Made by a program: the position numbers and the translations under genes. This document shows positions 6,293 through 10,728 of a stretch of DNA of 10,728 nt, one piece after another. Source of the DNA: Syntrophorhabdus sp. (GTDB lineage Bacteria; Desulfobacterota; BSN033; UBA1163); contig DYHU01000118.1 in assembly GCA_020724025.1 (NCBI GenBank), forward strand, positions 1 through 10,728, given 5' to 3'. The notes beneath the pieces were generated by a model that saw nothing but the letters and a program-made list of their open reading frames with translations, made no database searches and was not told the DNA's origin. Each line of letters starts with the position of its first letter. Position 1 is the stretch's first letter.

Positions 6293-7855
6293 TTAGTGTC
6301 TGAAGTGTCTCATCCCTGTAAAGACCATGGCGATGTTATATTCATCGGCAGCCGCAATCACTTCATCATCTCGAATCGAGCCACCGGGTTGAATGATGGC
6401 CGTGGCCCCGGCTTCGGCTCCGGCATCGACTCCGTCCCTGAACGGAAACATCGCATCCGAAGCCAGAACCGTCCCCTTGGTTGAGGACTGGGCCTTCATG
6501 ACTGCGAGCCGGGTGGAATCGATGCGGCTCATCTGGCCTGCTCCGATTCCAATGGTCCGATCTTCCCTGACCAGGACAATCGCATTTGATTTGACATGCT
6601 TGGCCACTTTCCAACCAAAGGCCATTGCCTTTTTCTCTTCCTCTGTCGGTTTTCTTTTCGTCACCACCTTCCACTGGTCCATCGGAACCTTTCCAAGGTC
6701 CCGGTCTTGAACCAGAAGTCCACCGACGATACTTCTGAGATTGAATCCCTTCTGAACGGCAAAAGAAGTAAGGGAAGGGGTTCGAAGGATTCGGAGATCC
6801 TTTTTGGCCTTCAGAATCTCCAGCGCCTCCGGATCAAACCCGGGAGCGATGATCGCCTCGAGAAAGATGTCAAGCATCTCCCGGGCTGTTTCCTGATCGA
6901 CCGCCCGATTGAAACCCACAATCCCGCCAAATGCCGAGACAGGATCACAGTCCCTCGCTTTTCGATAAGCATCAGACAAACTCTTTAAAGAGATGGCCGC
7001 CCCACATGGATTATTATGTTTTATGATTACGACCGCCGGCTCCTCAAACTCTTTGACCGTCTCGTAGGCGGAGTCGATGTCAAGGATGTTGTTATAGGAG
7101 AGCTCCTTGCCCTGAAGCTGGACGGCGTTCGAGACAGAGGGTTCGGTTAATAGATACTCGCGATAAAAGGCCGCCTTTTGATGGGGATTCTCCCCATAGC
7201 GCAGTTCCTGAGACTTCTTTACCTGAAAGGTGAAGGTCTCCGGAAAGGCATAAACCTTTCTTCCCTTTTCAATCTGGCCAAGGTAGTTGGAGATGGCGCC
7301 ATCATAGTGTGCCGTATGTTGAAAGACCTTCTTCGCCAGCCGGAAGTTTGTTTCGGCGGAGATCTCGCCTTTCTCTTTTAACTCGGAAAGGATAGGTTCG
7401 TAATCATTCGGATCAACCACAACCGTGACATCCGGATAGTTTTTAGCCGCCGAACGGAGCATGGTGGGCCCACCGATATCGATATTTTCAATCGCCTCCT
7501 CAAGACTGCAATCCTCCCTTGCAACGGTCGCTTCAAAAGGGTAAAGATTGACGGCCACAAGGTCAATGGGGAGGATTCCATGTTCCTTCATCTTCTGGAC
7601 ATGCTCGGACTTCGACCTCTGCCCTAACAGGCCTCCATGGACTTTCGGGTGAAGGGTCTTCACCCTTCCATCCATCATCTCCGGAAATCCTGTATAATCA
7701 GAGATGTCCATCACGGAGAGGCCTTGCTCTCTCAACATTTTGGAAGTCCCTCCTGTTGAAAGGATCTCCACTCCCATCTGCGCTAAACTCTTTGCAAAGG
7801 GAACCACGCCTGTTTTATCTGAAACACTAACGATCGCCCTCCTGATCTTGCCCAT
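6293..7855 (-). CDS. purH: Bifunctional AICAR transformylase / IMP cyclohydrolase
   Basis: The protein performs the last two steps of IMP synthesis: formyl transfer from 10-formyl-tetrahydrofolate to AICAR, then ring closure. It has 520 residues, normal for the family. The N-terminal MGS-like IMP cyclohydrolase domain (about 1-140) shows VSDKTG (11-16), STGGT (33-37) and [16 protein letters not shown] (62-77). The C-terminal transformylase domain has RYGENPHQ (219-226), the catalytic Lys279-His280 in [10 protein letters not shown], and the typical end [10 protein letters not shown] through GMRHFRH. The frame extends 34 codons further upstream, but that part translates intergenic hairpin and heptamer repeats. 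The ATG at 7855 is preceded by AAGGGG with 7-nt spacing and starts [16 protein letters not shown], as homologues do. Confidence 0.97.
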   Translation of the reverse strand: MGKIRRAIVSVSDKTGVVPFAKSLAQMGVEILSTGGTSKMLREQGLSVMDISDYTGFPEMMDGRVKTLHPKVHGGLLGQRSKSEHVQKMKEHGILPIDLVAVNLYPFEATVAREDCSLEEAIENIDIGGPTMLRSAAKNYPDVTVVVDPNDYEPILSELKEKGEISAETNFRLAKKVFQHTAHYDGAISNYLGQIEKGRKVYAFPETFTFQVKKSQELRYGENPHQKAAFYREYLLTEPSVSNAVQLQGKELSYNNILDIDSAYETVKEFEEPAVVIIKHNNPCGAAISLKSLSDAYRKARDCDPVSAFGGIVGFNRAVDQETAREMLDIFLEAIIAPGFDPEALEILKAKKDLRILRTPSLTSFAVQKGFNLRSIVGGLLVQDRDLGKVPMDQWKVVTKRKPTEEEKKAMAFGWKVAKHVKSNAIVLVREDRTIGIGAGQMSRIDSTRLAVMKAQSSTKGTVLASDAMFPFRDGVDAGAEAGATAIIQPGGSIRDDEVIAAADEYNIAMVFTGMRHFRH

Positions 7856-7872
7856 ATATTTACCCCTTCCAA

Positions 7873-7900
7873 ATTCGGAATTCGGATTGCGGATTTCGGA
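7873..7900. repeat. Heptamer array (ATTCGGA-type), four units
   Basis: Four consecutive 7-bp units are in register: ATTCGGA, ATTCGGA, TTGCGGA, TTTCGGA. They lie just upstream of the purH ribosome binding site, between it and the large GC hairpin at 7904-7951. Confidence 0.85.
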
Positions 7901-7903
7901 AGC

Positions 7904-7951
7904 CCCCTCACCCCGCCCTCTCCCCGGAGGGGAGAGGGGAAGGGTGAGGGG
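7904..7951. repeat. 48-bp GC-rich near-perfect inverted repeat in the LUD/purH gap
   Basis: CCCCTCACCC (7904-7913) pairs with GGGTGAGGGG (7942-7951), and an inner CCTCTCCCC/GGGGAGAGG stem closes on a very short loop near 7926-7928. An internal mismatch separates the two stems. It sits 19 bp after the LUD stop. No T-run follows it on the minus strand, so an intrinsic terminator is unlikely. It looks like a dispersed palindromic repeat that could stabilise the upstream glnA-LUD message. Confidence 0.8.
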
Positions 7952-7969
7952 TCGCATTTCGCAATCGCT

Positions 7970-8611
7970 TCAAAAACCTAATTCTTCTCCGACCAGAATG
8001 ATATGGATATCTGTCAAGGTTGGTCTTCGTTCATGGATGACGATCACTCTGCAGATGCGGTTGGGAGAATTACAGTCCACACACTTTCCCGTCTTTGCGC
8101 AGGGAACATCGATGTTGAGTCGCCTAGCGTTGAGAGGTGCAGCCACATTCTTAATCCTCTTGATCGCCTCCTGAACATCATCCACAATCTTATTAAATCC
8201 GGCAATCAGGATGACCTTCCCCGGCCCAAAGACAGAGGAATTGACACGATTTCCAATACCGTCGATATTGACCAGCTCTCCGTTCAGAGTGACCGCATTG
8301 GTACTGCTGAGAAAGATATCCGAGGTCATCTGAGCTTTGCGGGTTTGAAGCACCTCCTCTTTTGAGAGCCCGGGCTTCCAGTGATTATAGAGGGTGTGGC
8401 CCTTTGCTTCCAATTGTTCCAAAATTCCTAATTCTCTGATGGTGAGAGAGCCGCCCACGCCCACCCTCTGTTTGGGGGTGATGTGCTTCCAAATCTCTTC
8501 GACCGCCTCTCTCTTATCCCTCACAAAGACCGCCATAAAATCATGAGACTCCAGTTTTTCGATGGCTTTCTTTGCCTTCTCTTCAACCCACCACTGTTTA
8601 ATCAAATCCAT
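7970..8611 (-). CDS. LUD-domain (DUF162, LutC/YkgG-type) protein
   Basis: The 213-residue soluble protein consists of a single LUD domain, the fold of LutC and of part of LutB in lactate utilisation. Family marks are the GGSLTIRELGI segment (53-63), LSSTNAVTLNGELVNIDGIGNRV (101-123) and GPGKVILIAG (129-138). Four cysteines follow, Cys171, Cys177, Cys180 and Cys187 in TGKCVDC...RIC, which could hold a metal or iron-sulfur centre. No lutA or lutB partner is in the window, so a lactate role is not supported; stand-alone members are uncharacterised. The frame is open further upstream, including ATGs at 8623 and 8626. The ATG at 8611 has a consensus GGAGG 5 nt away, and this site starts right after the glnA stop, giving an 11-bp gap and probable coupling to glnA. 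Confidence 0.85.
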   Translation of the reverse strand: MDLIKQWWVEEKAKKAIEKLESHDFMAVFVRDKREAVEEIWKHITPKQRVGVGGSLTIRELGILEQLEAKGHTLYNHWKPGLSKEEVLQTRKAQMTSDIFLSSTNAVTLNGELVNIDGIGNRVNSSVFGPGKVILIAGFNKIVDDVQEAIKRIKNVAAPLNARRLNIDVPCAKTGKCVDCNSPNRICRVIVIHERRPTLTDIHIILVGEELGF

Positions 8612-8622
8612 CCGCACCTCCA

Positions 8623-9954
8623 TCATAAGATCGAAAAGTATTGTTCCAGTTCGTAATCGGTCACCCGGGCCCGGAAGCGTTCCCATTCCATCTTCTTGTT
8701 CTCGATGAATTTATAGAAGACATCATCCCCCAGGGCCTTTCTCACGAGCTCGCTCTGTTCCGTGGTCTTGATGGCCTCCCAGAGATCCTCGGGAAGGGAT
8801 TCGATTCGATACTTCTTCCTCTCCTCCTCGCTCATCACATAAACGTTCCTTTCCACCGGGTCCCTCAAAGGATACCGCTTCTCGATTCCCTCCAGTCCGG
8901 CGGCCAGCATGACCGAAAAGGCCAGATAGGGGTTGCAGGCAGGATCAGGTGAACGATACTCCACCCGTGTGGCAAGTTCTTTCCCCGGCTTATAAACAGG
9001 TATCCGGATCAGATCCGATCGGTTCTTCTGTGCCCAGGAGATATAGACCGGCGCTTCATAACCCGGCACCAGTCGCTTATAGGAATTGACCCATTGGTTT
9101 GTCACCAGGGTAATCTCTTTCGCATGTTTCATCAGTCCCGCGATATAATGCTTGGCGATCTGGGAAAGATGATATTGATCCCTCAAATCGAAAAAGGCAT
9201 TCTTCTTCCCCTTGAAGAGGGATTGATGGGTATGCATCCCGCTTCCGTTGATACCAAAAACGGGTTTAGGCATGAAACTGGCGTAGACATTATTCTTCAG
9301 GGCCACCTCTTTGACAATCAGACGGTAGATCATCGTGTTGTCAGCCATGGAGAGGGCATTGGTATATTTAAGATCAATCTCGTGCTGGCTGGGGGCTGCC
9401 TCATGATGGCAGTACTCGACCTGCACTCCCATCTCTTCCAGGGCCATGACGGCCTGCTTACGGAGATCACTTGCGACATCAAGAGGAGTCAGATCGAAAT
9501 AGCCTCCTGAATCGAGAAGCTCCGGCTTGCCCGTGGAGTTCCTAAAATAAAAGAATTCCAGTTCAGGGCCTACGTTGAAGGTGTATCCCCTTTGGGCGGC
9601 TTTCTCCAAATTCTTCTTTAAAACCCAGCGAGGGTCACTCTGGTATGGCTTCCCATCCGGTTGCAGGATGTCGCAGAACATGACCGCCACCGCATGATCG
9701 TTTGCCTTCCAGGGGAAAATCCGGAAGGTGGAAGGGTCTGGTTTGGCCACCATGTCGCTCTCGTCAATCCTGGCAAAACCGGCAACAGAGGAACCATCAA
9801 AACCCATCCCGTCTTCGAGGGCTCCCTCCAACTCCCGGATGGTGATGGCAAAGCTCTTCAAGAAACCGAGGATGTCGGTAAACCAGAGTCTGACAAACTT
9901 GATATTCTTCTCCTTTGCCATTCGAAGGACTTCCTTTTTCCCCAATTTGTTCAT
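8623..9954 (-). CDS. glnA: Glutamine synthetase, type I-alpha
   Basis: The enzyme makes glutamine from glutamate, ammonia and ATP as a cytoplasmic dodecamer. The 443 residues fit the short GSI-alpha class. Motifs include DGSSVAGF (53-60), the metal-binding ELEFF (131-135), EAAPSQHEID (185-194), NGSGMHTHQSLF (236-247), and the flap Glu300 in VPGYEAP followed by NRSDLIRIP. The position of the adenylylated Tyr of GSI-beta is occupied by Glu385 (IESLP instead of LYDLP), so adenylylation control is not expected. Arg62 in FARIDESD matches the Arg that mediates feedback inhibition in Bacillus GSI-alpha. The YISWAQKNR stretch is closer to archaeal-type than enteric sequences. The ATG has AGGGGG with 7-nt spacing. 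It is the first gene of the minus-strand operon and faces an ANTAR regulator. Confidence 0.97.
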   Translation of the reverse strand: MNKLGKKEVLRMAKEKNIKFVRLWFTDILGFLKSFAITIRELEGALEDGMGFDGSSVAGFARIDESDMVAKPDPSTFRIFPWKANDHAVAVMFCDILQPDGKPYQSDPRWVLKKNLEKAAQRGYTFNVGPELEFFYFRNSTGKPELLDSGGYFDLTPLDVASDLRKQAVMALEEMGVQVEYCHHEAAPSQHEIDLKYTNALSMADNTMIYRLIVKEVALKNNVYASFMPKPVFGINGSGMHTHQSLFKGKKNAFFDLRDQYHLSQIAKHYIAGLMKHAKEITLVTNQWVNSYKRLVPGYEAPVYISWAQKNRSDLIRIPVYKPGKELATRVEYRSPDPACNPYLAFSVMLAAGLEGIEKRYPLRDPVERNVYVMSEEERKKYRIESLPEDLWEAIKTTEQSELVRKALGDDVFYKFIENKKMEWERFRARVTDYELEQYFSIL

Positions 9955-10030
9955 CGTCTTGCCCCCTTTTGATCAGAAGTATAATCAGATTTAGCATAAT
10001 CCACCTCCCCCGGTCAACTCCACTGGCTTC

Positions 10031-10036
10031 ATTATA
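10031..10036 (-). promoter_or_regulatory. Candidate -10 element for glnA (operon promoter)
   Basis: The minus strand reads TATAAT here, about 77 bp upstream of the glnA ATG. No good -35 hexamer is seen 16-18 bp upstream (an A-rich stretch lies there), so the promoter may need an activator. No sigma-54 GG-N10-GC element was found in the gap. The site is 1 bp from the -35 of the divergent promoter. Confidence 0.35.
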
Positions 10037-10037
10037 T

Positions 10038-10066
10038 TTGACAACCGTTCACCTTTTTTGTAAATT
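10038..10066 (+). promoter_or_regulatory. Sigma-70-type promoter for the GAF-ANTAR gene
   Basis: A consensus -35 TTGACA (10038-10043) is separated by exactly 17 bp from a -10 TAAATT (10061-10066, four of six matches). Transcription would begin near 10073, giving a leader of about 24 nt before the start codon. Confidence 0.55.
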
Positions 10067-10096
10067 AAGTCCTACTGAAAAGAAAGGGGTTTCCCA

Positions 10097-10728
10097 TTGC
10101 TCTATAAAAAGACATCCTATAAACAGCAGATTAAGGCCATGACGGAAATCAGCAAGGCCATCTCTTCGGATCGGTATCTGGATGACATCCTGAAACTGAT
10201 CGTGACGGTGACGGCCAATGTGATGGACTCGAAGATCTGTTCTCTCTGGCTTCTGGATGAAAAAGAGAAGGTTCTCAAAATCCGGGCCACTCAAACCATG
10301 AGCGAGGAATACCTGAAGGAGAGGAGCCTGAAACTGGGGGAGGGCGTGGTGGGTTATGTTGCCCAGACAAAGAAACCCCTGGTCATCCTCGATGTCCTGA
10401 AGGAGCCTCGCTATAAAGAGAAAGAGCTGGCAAGAAAAGAAATCCTGGTCTCCATGCTCAGCGTTCCTCTGGCCGTAAAGAACAAAGTGATCGGAGTGAT
10501 CAACTGTTATACCTCCTATCCCCATCAATTTACCGAGGCGGAGCAGGACATGCTCACCGCCGTTGCCAGTCAGGCCGCAATTTGCATTGAGAGCACAGAG
10601 TTGATGGTAAAGACCAAAGTGATCCAGGAAGAACTGGAGATCCGAAAACTGGTGGAGAGGGCCAAAGGGGTTCTGATGAAACGGCAGGGGCTGAGTGAAG
10701 ATGAGGCATTTAAACGGATCCGAAAGGC
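10097..10728 (+). CDS. GAF-ANTAR response regulator/antiterminator (3' end outside window)
   Basis: 210 codons are visible. A helical lead-in (about 1-30, SYKQQIKAMTEISKAISSD) precedes a GAF sensor domain (about 30-165, with LGEGVVGYVAQTKKPLVILDV and SMLSVPLAVKNKVIGVIN). A coiled linker then leads into an ANTAR domain beginning IRKLVERAKGVLMKRQGLSEDEAF, which the window edge cuts. ANTAR proteins (AmiR, NasR, EutV) bind paired hexaloop hairpins in nascent RNA and block termination, often in nitrogen metabolism. I choose the TTG at 10097 because AAAGGGG (10084-10090) lies 6 nt upstream and the frame reads naturally from it. The ATG at 10139 is the alternative but lacks a comparable site. The ligand of the GAF domain is unknown. 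Divergence from glnA suggests a nitrogen role. Confidence 0.9.
   Translation, partial: MLYKKTSYKQQIKAMTEISKAISSDRYLDDILKLIVTVTANVMDSKICSLWLLDEKEKVLKIRATQTMSEEYLKERSLKLGEGVVGYVAQTKKPLVILDVLKEPRYKEKELARKEILVSMLSVPLAVKNKVIGVINCYTSYPHQFTEAEQDMLTAVASQAAICIESTELMVKTKVIQEELEIRKLVERAKGVLMKRQGLSEDEAFKRIRK

Noticed and set aside
7856..7957. N-terminal extension of PurH beginning [14 protein letters not shown]
   Set aside because: It translates the GC palindrome and the ATTCGGA heptamers. The ATG at 7855 fits homologues and has AAGGGG upstream.
9970..10020. Sigma-54 promoter for glnA
   Set aside because: The closest GG...GC spacing in the G-rich leader is 11 rather than 10, and the TGGCAC context is missing.
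10049..10528. 159-codon minus-strand frame opposite the GAF-ANTAR gene
   Set aside because: The plus strand here encodes clear GAF and ANTAR motifs, so the opposite frame is a shadow.

Overview
The window looks like a chromosomal segment of an anaerobic bacterium, most plausibly a deltaproteobacterial (Desulfobacterota) lineage. That reading is an inference from the gene set: a GSI-alpha glutamine synthetase beside a GAF-ANTAR regulator, a stand-alone LUD/DUF162 protein, a DUF3786 protein, and gene gaps filled with short decayed repeats. No rRNA or other phylogenetic marker is present. Sequence alone does not allow a firmer assignment.

Layout. Positions 1-1103 hold no convincing intact gene. 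This stretch contains two exact 109-bp direct repeats (48-156 and 997-1105). The right copy belongs to a palindrome-ended 112-bp element (1009-1120). The roughly 840 bp between the repeats carries a hairpin resembling group II intron domain V on the minus strand. From 1104 to 9954 all genes lie on the minus strand. In transcription order they are glnA (GSI-alpha), a LUD-domain protein, purH, purD, an isopropylmalate dehydrogenase-type gene (leuB), an LsrF-like class I aldolase/thiolase, a zinc-dependent MDR dehydrogenase and a DUF3786 protein. At the right edge a GAF-ANTAR regulator diverges from glnA and runs off the window. The two divergent promoters appear to overlap in a 142-bp region.

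How the genes fit together. glnA makes glutamine, and purH and purD use one-carbon units, glycine and ATP in de novo purine synthesis, where glutamine is a nitrogen donor elsewhere in the pathway. leuB belongs to leucine biosynthesis. The ANTAR protein is the type of RNA-binding antiterminator that controls nitrogen genes in other bacteria, so its position opposite glnA is suggestive. The distal trio (LsrF-like aldolase, MDR dehydrogenase, DUF3786) has no obvious pathway, and no other lsr genes are visible.

Notable structure. The gene gaps hold in-register 7-bp tandem arrays with a different unit in each gap, some with facing inverted arms, plus GC-rich hairpins. These repeats run into the coding ends: they create false N-terminal extensions for purD and purH and contain the leuB stop codon. 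The 112-bp element supplies the DUF3786 stop codon. leuB carries a Lys-Tyr pair at the cofactor site that in isocitrate dehydrogenase marks NADP use, where ordinary isopropylmalate dehydrogenases have Asp-Ile. I found no CRISPR array, tRNA, defence cassette or clearly new multigene system.
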